In this document: positions 46,745 to 58,381 of the stretch, piece by piece
Numbering within the stretch: the stretch's first letter is position 1
How the letters are laid out: every line of letters begins with the position of its first letter
NCBI GenBank assembly: GCA_020698575.1
Contig: CM036242.1
Span: forward strand, 8,254,624-8,318,623
Direction of reading: 5' to 3'
Length of the DNA stretch: 64,000 bases
DNA from: Bostrychus sinensis
Taxonomy: Eukaryota > Chordata > Actinopteri > Gobiiformes > Eleotridae
Notes under the pieces: model-generated
Seen by the model: only the letters and a program-made list of their open reading frames with translations
Database searches by the model: none
What the model was told of the DNA's origin: nothing
Made by a program: the position numbers and the translations under genes

Positions 46745-46912
46745 CCAGCCTTTGGATGAACTCATACTTGGCAAAAATAATTCACTGTGTCTCTCAGTGG
46801 TCTCAAATCTCCCTATCTTGACTGTCAAGTAGGAGTACCCCAAGGCTCAATATTTAGTCCTGTTTTATTTTCTGTATGCATCCATGATTTACCAAATCTC
46901 AAAACATGAATA
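46745..46912 (+). pseudogene. LINE reverse-transcriptase core fragment
   Basis: From 46787 the + strand reads VSLSGLKSPYLDCQ, then VGVPQGSIFSPVLFSVCIHD, then LPNL, and ends shortly after. VPQGSxxxPxLFxxxIxDL is the conserved reverse-transcriptase block 4 of non-LTR elements. The catalytic YxDD block, which should follow, is absent. It is opposite in strand to the fragment at 46.2-46.5 kb, so the two are separate relics or a rearranged one. Confidence 0.8.
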
Positions 46913-47689
46913 CTCAGCTGTACATTTTAAAATTACTTAAATAACAGGAGAAAAAGAGCTGTACATTTGGGCCACTGAGCATTTGCAGGTTTGCAGCCAT
47001 GGCATACGCCACACAGCATCACATTACTGAGAATCCTCAGGTGCTAAAACCAGAGGCATGTACACAGGAAGTCTTTACTTCTTATTACTCTTCATGTTCT
47101 GGCAGATAAGCATATACCTCAGCAGTGATGATGGACATCTCTAAATTCAGACCCATATCTATGTGCCTTCCTGAAATACCAAGTTTTTAATGCAATATGA
47201 TTATTTGAACTTGCTGGTTTTAAAGTAATAAAACGGGCTCAAAAGTGGAAGCCCAAACATCTGAATAAAAGAAGGCAGAGGAATCTGTGAAGGCTGTCAG
47301 AAGCACAGCCATAGAGCCTTCAAAAACATTTATCATTTTGCATTTTTACCTGTATAAGTTTGTTCAAAGTGCTGTAGCTTAAGTCCACTGCAGCAGCATT
47401 TCAGTGTGTTATGAGCAGAGATGAAGAGAGTGTCTCTGGCCCTAAGGCTGGCCTTAAAGGCACAGACACCAGAGGCAGTTTCCCTCAAGGACTTGTTCAT
47501 TTTTTATTCAATTATTCTGAACAGACTGTAAATGAGTGGTCATATGTGGCTCACTTACACAGGATCTATGACAAATGTCACTGCATTTACATGGCACTAC
47601 ATTTGTCTTAGTTTATAATTTATAAAGTAAATTTGTATTTTAAATATGTCTGAAATGGCAGTAATTTAAATTTCTCTTGGTCAAGCTAT

Positions 47690-48180
47690 ACTGTAAGAAA
47701 AAACCTTTACAGTAGCAAACTGACAGCTGTGGTTGCCTGAATTTTACTGTAAAAACTACAGTAAAGGTATAAACATTTTATAGTAAATGACTTTCATTTC
47801 TACAGTACATTTCTGTCAAAACAACAACTTGTTCACATTGAGAGACCATGAGCCATGTCAACATGATGTAAATAGGGGCGCTGCCTTTCATTTTTTTTTT
47901 TTTTTTTACATTTACAATATTTTATTATTTTAGATTGTTCTGAACCACTTTCAGGAGCTCTACATTCATGTTTGTGTTTCTGCTGATGTAATCAGGTTCA
48001 GAAACACAGATGTTCAATGCTGTCAGACATTTTTGTTTTTTGTTTTTTTTAAATGACTGTCACTAGTGGCTTTACATTTGGGAGAGGCATTTGATCAGTT
48101 GATGCTCAAGTCAGGTGTGACACTGTTCCTCTGAGTCATGGTTGGACCATGACTGATGTGGACAGAGCTATAATAGAGAC
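47690..48180. mobile_element. MITE-like repeat with TACTGTAA end, related to the 24.8-kb complex
   Basis: The left end ATACTGTAAGAAAAAACC followed by TTTACAGTA and further ACTGTAAAAACTACAGTA words is a common fish MITE style. Near the right, 48121-48174 matches 24797-24845 (landmarks CTGAGTCATGGTTG and CATGACTGATGTGGACAG), so parts are shared with the GGTACA-rich complex. A T-run of about 17 lies at 47890. Right end not defined. Confidence 0.5.
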
Positions 48181-48496
48181 TGGGTTTGAACAAAGCAGAA
48201 ATGTTTGTTTTTCTTTTGCTATTTATGTACTCTTTTCAGAAAATGTACTCAGAAAGTAAATTAAAGGTTCCCTCTTCTGCTAAATCAAAATGTTAAATGT
48301 TGTTTGCACTTCAAAAACAGTAGTAATATTTAGTTTTATGTATACTGAGCCACTGCTGTTTTCAAGAGGTGAAAATGCTCGCTCTCACTGCTCTCACTGC
48401 TCTATGTAGACACAGTGAAACCAGAAAGTGCTCCTGCACGTTTCTAAAGCCCATACACCGTCACCGGACTCATTCTGATACTTTCAGCACTTAAAT

Positions 48497-48690
48497 TGCC
48501 ATCACTACAAAGAAGTCAGCTCATTTATCTATCTGTTAGGGCCATGTTGCTAATAGTCGTGCTACATAGCCATTTTATGCTCTGTCCATTCCCCATCATT
48601 ACCAGCAGGTGACAGACACCTAATCCAAGCGTTCTGCTCCCCAAAAGATGTTGTTTTCCATATGCATTTTACGTTATAAAATGTGAAAGG
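48497..48690 (+). repeat. Dispersed repeat, copy 2 (first copy near 15.7 kb)
   Basis: Same-orientation match to 15728-15950, sharing CAGCTCATTTATCTATCTGT, GCCATTTTATGCTCTGTC and TGACAGACACCTAATCCAA. Function and family are unknown. Confidence 0.65.
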
Positions 48691-50150
48691 TATCATTTCA
48701 AAAAGCCTGAAAGCCTGAAAAAAGCATAATATTTAAAAGTTTTAAAAAAAGTCTTTACTATTACTACTAGAAGCTACTATTTACATTTACAAGCACACAC
48801 TATTCAACCAACATCTCTACAGCCCACACCTCACATCAAGGATAACTTTTGTGTGTCCCCCAGTCTTATTTGTCTCTCTGGTATAGTCTTTGTTTCTTAT
48901 TTTTTGGCTGGTTTTATGGGAGCAAAATTGAATGTCAAAACTATAAAAATGAATTTATACATTTTCAGATGTGACTTTCAGTTCTGGGAGGGTTATGGTA
49001 AGTCTCTGATACATAATCCCAAGGCTAGCCCAGGTCTGGCTCACTGCTTCACTTTTCAGATCGATCCAACAGGACTTATTTCACCTTGTGTGAGAGAAGA
49101 TTTATTTTGGGTTTTACTGACATTTCGGGGAGAGCTGAAATACTGAGAAAATTGTGTTACTGCTCTGACCGAGCTTCAGGCTGTATGCACTGGAGAAAGC
49201 AGCACAATCGGTAAATGCCTGAGCAAATGAATAATGGAATCAGAACAGGGCTGTGGACTGGTGAGATGGTACTTCACTACAACTCAGTACACTGTGTTAG
49301 CTGCTGACTTATGCATACAGGATTACTACACAAGTTTGAGAAGTTTATGAAAAGTAAGTGGCAGTGAAGTCTGGTGAGAAAAGATTTGTGTCTTTCCAAC
49401 TAAATGCAACTTGACTAAACATTTATCTTAACAGCCGTGAGGTTATTTTGACCTCTCTCAGCCTATTAAAACACACGTAGCTATGTTTAAAGGGGCTATA
49501 TTATGCTTTCTACCATGTTAAAATGTTGTTCCCTCATCAAAACATTCACGTTTCATTCACGCCTGTTTGAGTAATCCTGTATTCTCTGGCACTGCCTCTC
49601 TGTGAACTCCAAACTGATTGTTCCTCCCTACCCCCGCCCCCTTCCCTAGTCTCCTCTCATTAATTTATCCAAAAAACAACATAATGCTTTATTTTCACTA
49701 CGCACAGCTATTTTTTTTTTTGTTTTGTAGTAAAATGGCATCATACAAAAGGTTAAGCAGCACAAGTTCAAACAAGCACAAAGCTGCACGCTGCCTCTTT
49801 ACCTATTTCTGTATAGCATCTGTAAAGTGCTCATCAAAAATGTTTGATTTTGACAGATAATGTTTTTAAAGGCTGTAAAATGTGCAGTTCTAGATGTGAG
49901 TAAAATTGGATTAAAAAATACAAAACAAAAAAAAAATGAACTAAATAAATAAATAACCTGTCCCAGTCAACTAGGAAGTACATCAACATTAAAAGTTCAT
50001 TATCTTATGCTTTTTGGGGTTCTAGAATAAAACAGAGAACAAAATAGTGGTTTAACCTAGAACCACCACAAGGTTATAATGACCTTCATTACTCCTATGC
50101 AAAAATAGGATGCAGATGCAAAAATGCTGTGACCTGTGTGTGGTCCGTGT
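48691..50150. other. Intronic sequence without recognised features
   Basis: AT-rich; frames at 48853 (97 codons) and 49618 (80 codons) have no motif and no splice context. Nothing else could be identified before the minisatellite. Confidence 0.35.
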
Positions 50151-51370
50151 ACTGTCAGAGTCTTCAGTGGCCTGTCAGAGTCTTCAGTGTCCTGTCAGAG
50201 TCCTCAGTGGACTGTCAGAGTCTTCAGTGGACTGTCGGAGTCTTCAGTGTACTGTCGGAGTCTTCAGTGTCCTGTCAGAGTCTCCAGTGTCCTGTCAGAG
50301 TCTTCAGTGGACTGTCAGAGTCTTCACTGTCCTGTCGGAGTCTTCAGTGTCCTGTCGGAGTCTTCAGTGTCCTGTCGGAGTCTTCAGTGTCCTGTCGGAG
50401 TCTTCAGTGTCCTGTCAGAGTCTTCAGTGGACTGTCAGAGTCTTCAGTGTACTGTCAGAGTCTTCAGTGTACTGTCAGAGTCTGCAGTGTCCTGTCAGAG
50501 TCTTCAGTGTCCTGTCAGAGTCTTCAGTGTCCTGTCAGAGTCTTCAGTGTACTGTCAGAGTCTCCAGTGTCCTGTCAGAGTCTTCAGTGTCCTGTCAGAG
50601 TCTCCAGTGTCCTGTCAGAGTCTCCAGTGTCCTGTCAGAGTCTTCAGTGTCCTGTCAGAGTCTACAGTGTACTGTCAGAGTCTGCAGTGTACTGTCAGAG
50701 TCTCCAGTGTACTGTCAGAGTCTCCAGTGTCCTGTCAGAGTCTCCAGTGTCCTGTCAGAGTCTTCAGTGTCCTGTCAGAGTCTACAGTGTACTGTCAGAG
50801 TCTCCAGTGTACTGTCAGAGTCTCCAGTGTACTGTCAGAGTCTCCAGTGTCCTGTCAGAGTCTACAGTGTACTGTCAGAGTCTCCAGTGTACTGTCAGAG
50901 TCTCCAGTGTACTGTCAGAGTCTCCAGTGTCCTGTCAGAGTCTCCAGTGTACTGTCAGAGTCTTCAGTGTCCTGTCAGAGTCTTCAGTGTCCTGTCAGAG
51001 TCTCCAGTGCCCTGTCAGAGTCTTCAGTGTCCTGTCAGAGTCTTCAGTGTCCTGTCAGAGTCTTCAGTGGCCTGTCAGAGTCTTCAGTGTCCTGTCAGAG
51101 TCTTCAGTGTCCTGTCAGAGTCTTCAGTGTACTGTCAGAGTCTTCAGTGTACTGTCAGAGTCTCCAGTGTACTGTCAGAGTCTTCAGTGTCCTGTCAGAG
51201 TCTCCAGTGTACTGTCAGAGTCTTCAGTGTCCTGTCAGAGTCTACAGTGTACTGTCAGAGTCTCCAGTGGACTGTCAGAGTCTTCAGTGTCCTGTCAGAG
51301 TCTACAGTGTACTGTCAGAGTCTTCAGTGTCCTGTCAGAGTCTTCAGTGTCCTGTCAGAGTCTTCAGTGG
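50151..51370 (+). repeat. Minisatellite: 61 units of 20 bp
   Basis: The unit is CTGTCAGAGTCTTCAGTGTC and occupies exactly 1,220 bp, with no insertion or deletion throughout. Nearly all changes fall in a few columns: TCT[T/C/A/G]CAG, GTG[T/G/C][C/A]CTG and GTC[A/G]GAG, the last only in the first fifth of the array. Because 20 is not a multiple of three and the + strand unit has no stop in any phase, all three forward frames stay open (418-451 codons) and give the same 20-residue periodic peptide (VRVFSVLSESSVSCQSLQCP type) in different phases. These frames are a by-product of the repeat, not three genes. Confidence 0.95.
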
Positions 51371-51932
51371 CTGTGTGTGTGGTAGAACCTGGAGCAGAAC
51401 AGGCCTGTGGTTCCCAAACATTTTTAACCAAGGCTCTATTTCTTTAAAAAAAAAAAAAAAAAGTCATAATTATCATAATAAATATTTCTGAATTCATGTT
51501 CATTTCTCAAGAGCAAGGGCATCTGGTGTAAAAAAAAAAAAAAAAAGTATGTAACTGAAAGTGAATTTATATTGTTATATTGCCAAAATAAAATAAATCC
51601 TAATTCTGACATTATCTGATACATTTTTACATGCAATTTTGACATTTTGACAATATGATCAAATATTTCGATGACAGACTGCAATAATAGGGCTTGCAGT
51701 GATGCGAGGTCAAAATGACCTCACAGCAGATCTAAGAGGCTCTGTTAAATGGTGGCAGGCTAAGTTTTGTTTTTCCAGCTGGTTTTATGATTTTCAAATT
51801 GTCTCCGGAACTAGACCCTCCAATGGTAAAGTTAACAGTTTGCAGCATATTTTAATAAACTAATCTTTTTTAAAAAAGATAGATCTTCCAACATCATCAA
51901 GGCTTTATTTTCAAGCTCACTTTGGTCTACAC
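51371..51932. other. Intronic sequence with two long A-runs
   Basis: Directly after the minisatellite lie A-runs of about 17 and 18 bases (near 51446 and 51530). Otherwise no feature was recognised. Confidence 0.5.
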
Positions 51933-52080
51933 CAGTGGTTCCCAACCTTTTTTCTCAGTGACCCCCATTTTATCTGTTGATATGCTCACGGCCCCCACCC
52001 TTCACCTCCCTGACCCTAATATTAAGGAAAAATGTAAAGTAATTTAATTAGGTACATTTCACTGCCTGAAAAAGCATAAC
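51933..52080. mobile_element. hAT-type terminus (CAGTGGTTCCCAACC)
   Basis: CAGTGGTTCCCAACCTTTT followed by CTCAGTGACCCCC is a classic fish hAT/MITE left end. No matching right end was found, so only the terminus is annotated; the right limit is nominal. Confidence 0.5.
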
Positions 52081-52744
52081 AAAAGTATTAATATTAAACT
52101 ATTTTCAACAATTTCTAAACAGTTTTTCAAGAGCCATTACAATGCATTAGCCAGTGTTCCTTGCTCTGGATCTTTTTTTCAAGTCACTAACAGAGAAAGT
52201 GTAAGAGGAACAGCACCAAAAATCTAAACGGAGAAAAAGAAACCAACAATGAAAAGCAAAGTATTCAAGGATTTTTGAAAGTGGTGGAGATAATGAAACA
52301 AAGCACTTTTCTCACCAGGAGAACTGTCAGCTTCTAGCTCTAAAACTCATCAAATGACAACATAATTTGGAAGCTCTGAACCAAAAGAGAGGGTGAAAAC
52401 AAGACATGAAAGAGACTTTTTGAAAAGAAAAAGTAAATGCAAAACCTTCAGTTGTACAGGTAATCCCACAACAAAGCAGGTAAAGCTAGAGACAGGAGAG
52501 GCAGAGAGGAGAGACTAAGCTGCTGTCTCAAACTTCTTTATGCTGCAGAGCACTTTTTTATTAGACAAGAGTATAAGTAGCAGCTGCTAACTTTATATCT
52601 GTCCTCCAACGCTTACTTTATTCCACTCAATGATAGGGGAGACTGCAAATGGATCCCACAAAACTCAAATGTCAATCTACTAACATGTCCTGGTGGGTGA
52701 ACTTTGACTCAAATTCTTAACATTTTCATCTCTCATTTTTATCT

Positions 52745-52995
52745 TTTTAGTTGAAATAGCATCCTCTAAGCGCTGCACTGTACACTGTGTTGTGGCTAAT
52801 GCTACTGCTAGTGCCCAGCTTAAATACTGACTGTGGAGCGTCTGCAGACCCTTAAAACACTCATTTATTCACACATATTTATATATTTATTGTGTCTAAA
52901 TTATGATAGACCTGGGTTTTAGAAGCAGAAAGGAGCGGAGACTGAAATACATTTATTTTTACTGTGAGAGTAATGCACACTGCTGCTGTTTCGTA
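52745..52995 (+). repeat. Relative of the 16.2-kb hAT-like interior
   Basis: Shares GTTGAAATAGCATCCTC/TGGAAATAGCGTCCTC, GCTAATGCTACTGCTAGTGC, TTTAGAAGCAGA and TGTGAGAGTAATGCACACTG with 16300-16680, in the same order and orientation. Confidence 0.6.
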
Positions 52996-53907
52996 CACGC
53001 ATTCAGCATAAAAATATAGGGTTACCCTAACGATTCAGCAGAAGATGAATGAATAAAATAATAAACCTTAATTTAAATAGCTTTTTTAATTATGACAAGG
53101 AAAAAATGTAAATCAGCTAAAAATTTGGGGGAAAAACATTTATCTCATTTTTTAGCCATCCCACCCAACCCATTGTTTCTTCATAAACCCTCTCCGTTTT
53201 TGTCAATGTTAGTGTCCTTCATCTAAGCTTTAGACACAATTTCCAATGCTATTTTCCTCAGCCTTATAGTTTCTAAAATATAAAGATGCATAAATACAAA
53301 GTAAGAAGTAATAAATCTTTAACCCCTGGTCTACAAAACATGGTTCTTTCTGCTGTAAACAAGGACATTTCTTAGCAATAGCTTGCATTAGCGACGACTG
53401 CAGTGCACAAGGCAATTACACAAAATGAAGTGCTATTATGTGTTCTTTTCCAAAATGTTTTAGCTTACGCCACAAAACAATATATATGAAAATGAGCCTA
53501 ACAGAGAAAGAATCAAAACTCTGCTTCCCATTTGCAGCCATTCCAAATTCTCCAACTTTTTCTTACTTACATATGTTTTTACTTTTTTTCCTGACTGCTT
53601 TTGTCCACTATTGAAAACATGAAAACATCCAGCCTATTCTTGTACTGAAATGATACAGTCTGAGAATGTAGTGTTCACAGCAGCTGAGGCAGAGCTGTGA
53701 TGTTTGACTGTTTTTTAGTTTAGTTTTCACACATTGCATAAGCTGAGGACAAGGAGGATTATTTTAGTGCATACATTTCCAAAAGCATCATATTGTGCTT
53801 CTCTTATGACATATCAGTGTTAAAGCAAGACTATGTTGAATTTAAAACAATGTATAATAAATGTATAATACTTTTTTCGTGCCCCACGCATTCTTGAGTT
53901 GAGTTGT

Positions 53908-54285
53908 TATTGTTATCGCAATATCAGCAAAAGCAATATCCGTATCGCAAGAATCTAAATATATCGCTTTGATCCTTCATCTGACAGAGATTTACACTGA
54001 CAAATCATTTTCCACCAGAGCTTTAAATGAAAATCTGTTATGACGGAATAAAAATGTTTAAAAAGTTCAGTTTTAGTGGTAATTTCTGTTTAGTCTGTGT
54101 TAAGTTTTGATTTCGATGCTGTTTTGACTTGTGAAGACAGGGCTCACATTTTTGTTTTAAGTGAATTTAACTTACTATGTCAGAATAGTAGAACCTATTT
54201 TTAAATATTGCAATAATATCGTTATCGCAATTGTCAACATAGTTATCGAATGTCGCATGTTTTTCCCATAACATGCAACCCTAGC
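53908..54285 (+). repeat. ATCG-rich hAT-like fragment, copy 2
   Basis: Homologous to 27990-28335. This copy extends further left into TTATCGCAATATCAGC words, which mirror those at the right end (AATATCGTTATCGCAAT), suggesting paired inverted ends. The right end is CATGCAACCCTAG. Confidence 0.6.
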
Positions 54286-54472
54286 ATAACTTTTACTTTG
54301 CGATTGTTCCAGAGTTGAATGCATCTCATGTTGTGATGGGGCTTAGATTCAGTTCAGTAGACAATCTTTATTTTAGCTGTATTTTCTTTACATAATTTGA
54401 ATGTTTAATCACTGCAATATGTCAGTTAGATAATAATAATTATTATAATCATTATAATAATAACCTAATAAC

Positions 54473-54830
54473 TAAGGGTGTGACAAGATCTCGCAATCTC
54501 ATGATCTCACAGGATCAAAAAGTCAAGTTTCTTAAGAAAGTAAAAACTGGTCTCGTGATCTCAGGATCAGCTTCTGTTTGCACTTTTTCCAAAGAATAGT
54601 TAGTCAGTTGACTTTGTGGCAGAACATTTGGCAGTATATATGTTCTGTATGATTTTAAAATGCACCTAATAGTTTTGCATTTTACGATTTTCAGGTGAAT
54701 AAGTTATATTTTTTATGTAAAATATTGTATATATATTTCAAAAGTGTAAAAATCTTGTCTTGTACTCGTTAACCCAGTCTCGAGTCTTGTTTTGTTTCGT
54801 GGGATTTGTGTCTCGTCTGACACCTGCCTA
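54473..54830. mobile_element. MITE with GGGTGTGACAAGATCTCG end
   Basis: The left end TAAGGGTGTGACAAGATCTC and the right end (complement TAGGCAGGTGTCAGACGAGA) are inverted relatives. TCTCG/GATCTC words repeat inside. Fish elements with GTGTGACGAGATCTCG ends are common. The target duplication is ambiguous because another element abuts on the right. Confidence 0.5.
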
Positions 54831-54833
54831 TAA

Positions 54834-55137
54834 CTAGGGCTGGGAATCACACAGCACCTCTAGATACGATATGATATACGATACATGGCTCACCATACCG
54901 ATACTATCACAATATAGTGATATTACGATTATCGATATACTGCACAAAAAAACATACGATTTAAAAAAAACAAAAAAACAACATTTTTTCTTTAATTATT
55001 ATGATTTTAATTATAAAGAGCTATACAAACATGTATGTCACCTTTAAGCTACCAGAGCAGCAGAACTATTTCAGATTGCAATACTAGAATTACTGTTATC
55101 AAAAGTATTGATGCTTTGATATTGATTGACACATCAC
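54834..55137. mobile_element. hAT-like fragment with TAGGGCTGGGAATC end
   Basis: TAGGGCTGGGAATCACACAG followed by TACGATATGATATACGATAC is a typical hAT-type end. The right side (GTATTGATGCTTTGATATTG to GACACATCACTG) is only a probable limit. Non-coding. Confidence 0.45.
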
Positions 55138-55199
55138 TGATTTATAGACTTAAATAAACCATGATATTTATTTATTAAAGTATTTAGTAATCATTTCAT

Positions 55200-55484
55200 G
55201 GTAACACTTTAGTTTAGGGTCTACCTATTAATCATTAACTCAGTGGTAATTATGCTAGTTGGTGGTTAATTAGCTCTTATTTGCTAATTATAAAGCACCT
55301 ATCAATGCCTTATTCTGTGTGGCCATATTCTACAACTAATTAGCAACTAACTAACATATTCCCTTAAATAAACTCATGATTACTGTTTTATAATCCGCAA
55401 TTAAGAGCTAATTAACCACAAACTACCATGCTTATTACCACTTAGTTAAAGGTTATTAAGTGGACCCTAAACTAAAGTGTTACC
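55200..55484. mobile_element. Palindromic MITE with perfect 22-bp ends
   Basis: GGTAACACTTTAGTTTAGGG plus TC at 55200-55221 is exactly complementary to 55463-55484. Inside, GTGGTTAATTAGCTCTTA also has an inverted partner (TAAGAGCTAATTAACCAC), so the 285-bp element folds back nearly throughout. GGTAACACTTTA ends are typical of an abundant fish MITE. The target duplication is unclear. Confidence 0.8.
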
Positions 55485-55888
55485 ATTTTCATTTATGTGA
55501 TGTATTTAACAAGTCCATTGCTTAGAAGTGCTGCCCTCTACAGTCTTGGCAGAATATGCTTGGTCAGAGCTTGGCCACTCCATGAATAATTTATTTGCAT
55601 TTCATAATTATTTGAGATGAATTGTTACAATAAAAAATGCCTACATATTTCAGTGTGCCAGCTGTCTGTGGTGTTAGCTGTGATGTGCAGACTGTGAGAG
55701 GCTCAGTCATGAAAAGCTGTGATGTAGAGAAAGTTGTTAGTTGTTACTTAGTAAGTTGTTGTAAGTTTGTTATCTAACACATTGCACTAATTAACAACAA
55801 CATGCTTCCAGACAGTTCAGTTCTCCCACACACTACAAACAGGCTATAGAATACTGCACATTGTTTTACTCACTCTATAGTCAGCTAA

Positions 55889-56607
55889 AGCTGGGGACAC
55901 ACCACACAATGTTTCTCAGTGGTTACAGATTCTGAAAAGACTAGGAGCACACACTAACGATTTACTGCAGCAGATTTACTTCTGACGACTGAAAGACTGG
56001 GGCTCACACACTACAAGATCTGTAACCGCAACTGACGCCAACCAAACGCAGCAAACTCTGGCGGGGAACTGGCGAGAACTAAATGGTAAACAAACATGGA
56101 CGCTACCTGGGTCACTGTTGCCATTGTGTGTGTAGCTATCTGTTAGGATAAAGGGAAAGAGAAAAAACGTCTTTGTATCCAGTTTCGCTTGGGTAGCGCT
56201 CAACTTTCTTTGGTGTTTGCCATGGTTGTTTATGTTTTCAAATTTCCGCTTATATTTTCCCGCCACTTCCTGTTGCTTCGTCTGCGTCCTGACGCTATTT
56301 CCTGTGTCCCATCAGCTGTTTTTCATCGGCCGCTGGACTCCATGAATTCCCAGTTGGATGTAAACAGCCCACACTACAGGAGTGCGCGTCCAGAGTCAGC
56401 TTTAAAATTCAAACATGTTTGATTGCTTGTGACTGACGTCAGGCCGGGTTTTTGCGGCGATTCGAGTCTTTGAACATCACACACTAACAGATTTCAGGGC
56501 CGACTGGTGATTACGATTCCCTTCAACTAGTGCTGACTGGTACAGACTCGCCGCAACTGTGAATCGTTATAAAAACGGGCAAAAAAATTGTGTAGTGTGT
56601 TCCCAGC
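55889..56607. mobile_element. MITE with AGCTGGGAACACAC ends
   Basis: The left end AGCTGGGGACACACCACACA is matched in complement by AGCTGGGAACACACTACACA at the right. Inside, CACACACTA and GCGAGTCTG/ACGACTG-type words recur. The overlapping frames on both strands (55976-56266 and 56189-56422) show no domain. It is similar in style to the 27.2-kb element, but no clear target duplication was found. Confidence 0.6.
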
Positions 56608-56999
56608 TCAAAACACTTTAAAATGCACCAGGATACAGCAAATATTGTCTGTTATATTGATTTTTTCCCCCAGACCCCCCAGTATATTTATGTACATACT
56701 TGACCCCTGTGAGTCAGGACCTGCTCTCCTGTGAGCTGCAGACATCACAGCTCAGCTCCTAACTTCCTCAAACCATAAAAAGGTCTCTGACTCCATCCAA
56801 ATAAATGGCTTTGTTAAAACAGAAGATAATTAGTCCTATAATAATAATCTGCCATGTGTCACCACAGCCAAGAGTCAATATAGTATCAATAAACTATGTA
56901 TTAATTGAAATATTGTTAATTACATATTTTTAATACTTTATTACAGCTTAACAGTGGTGAGTTATTATAAAGAGTTACTGGAGTATCTAACAGGAGTAT

Positions 57000-57072
57000 T
57001 AGCCCCCCTGCCCGGTCAAATCCAGGACCTTCTTGCTGTGGGGCGACTGTGCTAACCACTTCGCCCCCGTGC
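57000..57072 (-). repeat. tRNA-like SINE head, antisense
   Basis: On the minus strand it reads GGGGGCGAAGTGGTTAGCAC, AGTCGCCCCACAGCAAGAAG and GTCCTGGATTTGACCGGGC. The A-box-like region (AGTGGTTAGC) and B-box-like region (GGATTTGACC) match the head of an abundant fish SINE-like repeat. Only the head survives here. Confidence 0.6.
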
Positions 57073-58381
57073 CCAAGATCTAGAAAACTCTCTATTTCTC
57101 ATTGTCTCGTATTTTGAGGTTTTGGGTTGAACTTTTGAATTTAGTGGTAGATTAACTATTACCAGGACGAAGAACAGGAAAGTCACTCTACGAGCAGCTA
57201 GTAAAACAGGGGCAGAATGCTAATGCTAACTAAAACATCATTGTACTTTTTATCATTACTTTAGTTTACTTCTGAAAACTAAAACATAGAACCACGCATT
57301 ACCTTTTCTGTTGATATGGTTGTCAACTTTGGGTTTCTGTCGTCAACCAGAGAGGAAGCCCAAGAGAGAGCCAAGGATACAGTGAGCTGCTTTAAAGATA
57401 ATCAGAGATCTACAACATGAGCTGGAAAAGAGGATTTCTTCATCATCTTTAAATTTCCATGTGAGACTACTTCTCTATGCCAAATGAGTGATACATTGAT
57501 GGTTATTCATCAGAAAGAGGCCTGATAAGTTTGCAAAATTTGTAACTGCTGCAACCCCTCAAACACCAGTGCGTCTCATCTTTAATTTATCCACAGCTGC
57601 ATGAACAATGAGCGTCTCAGCTGAAAAATTAGCTAAATATTAGCATTCTCTTTTTGCAACAGACTCCAACTTTTAGCAGCTTCAGAAAAAGCTGCTGATT
57701 TATCAGACCAGCCTTGTTTGACTGATGTCAATTCAATTAAACTGTATTAACCCCCGGGGAAATTCAAACTGTGAAGACGCTTCAAATTAATTGATTAAAA
57801 GTTTATCTGCCGCAGTCTGATTAATTGTATAGTCCTATGTTGTGGCTGTCTCAGATGATTCCCAGAGCCTATGACTAACAGGGGCCAAGGAAAATCTTAC
57901 AATAATAATGTAAAGTTGGCTTAGTTTGTAATGATAGGGCCCAGTGGTTTATCTTTTCAGTAAGCCTAGAAAAACATATGCGCCCCTGAGGAGGTTGGTA
58001 GATCAGTCCACACAAACTCTCTGCAAATATGGAATGACATCATCAAAGTGACGGCCAGTCGTGGAGCAAAATTTGATTGACACACACAAAATTGCTCCAG
58101 GCACAAAAGTCACGTTTTAATCTTACCGTTCCTTGCTGCCAAAGTGTTTTTTTGAACCACCTTTATTGAATTGTTTCAGTTGTTAAGGGCTTCATCAGCA
58201 CGAGCCAAGCGGCCAAATGCTGGTAGATTTTCATTTTGGCTGGTAACACATTTAGTCTCACAGTTGGATTTTGATGCATGTAGTGTATGTGCAGGTAGTT
58301 AGAGGTGTTTGAGTGACCACCTCGTTTTGTACAAAGTAATTCATCGTGATCCAAAAAAAGAAAAAAAGAAAAAAAAACATG
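57073..58381. other. Intronic sequence without recognised features
   Basis: No exon or bounded repeat was recognised. An A-rich run (58350-58378) precedes the next transposon. Confidence 0.4.

Noticed and set aside
50110..51491. Three overlapping + strand frames of 418, 445 and 451 codons as genes
   Set aside because: They are the same 20-bp minisatellite read in three phases; peptides are identical in period, and no start context, domain or flanking coding sequence supports a gene.
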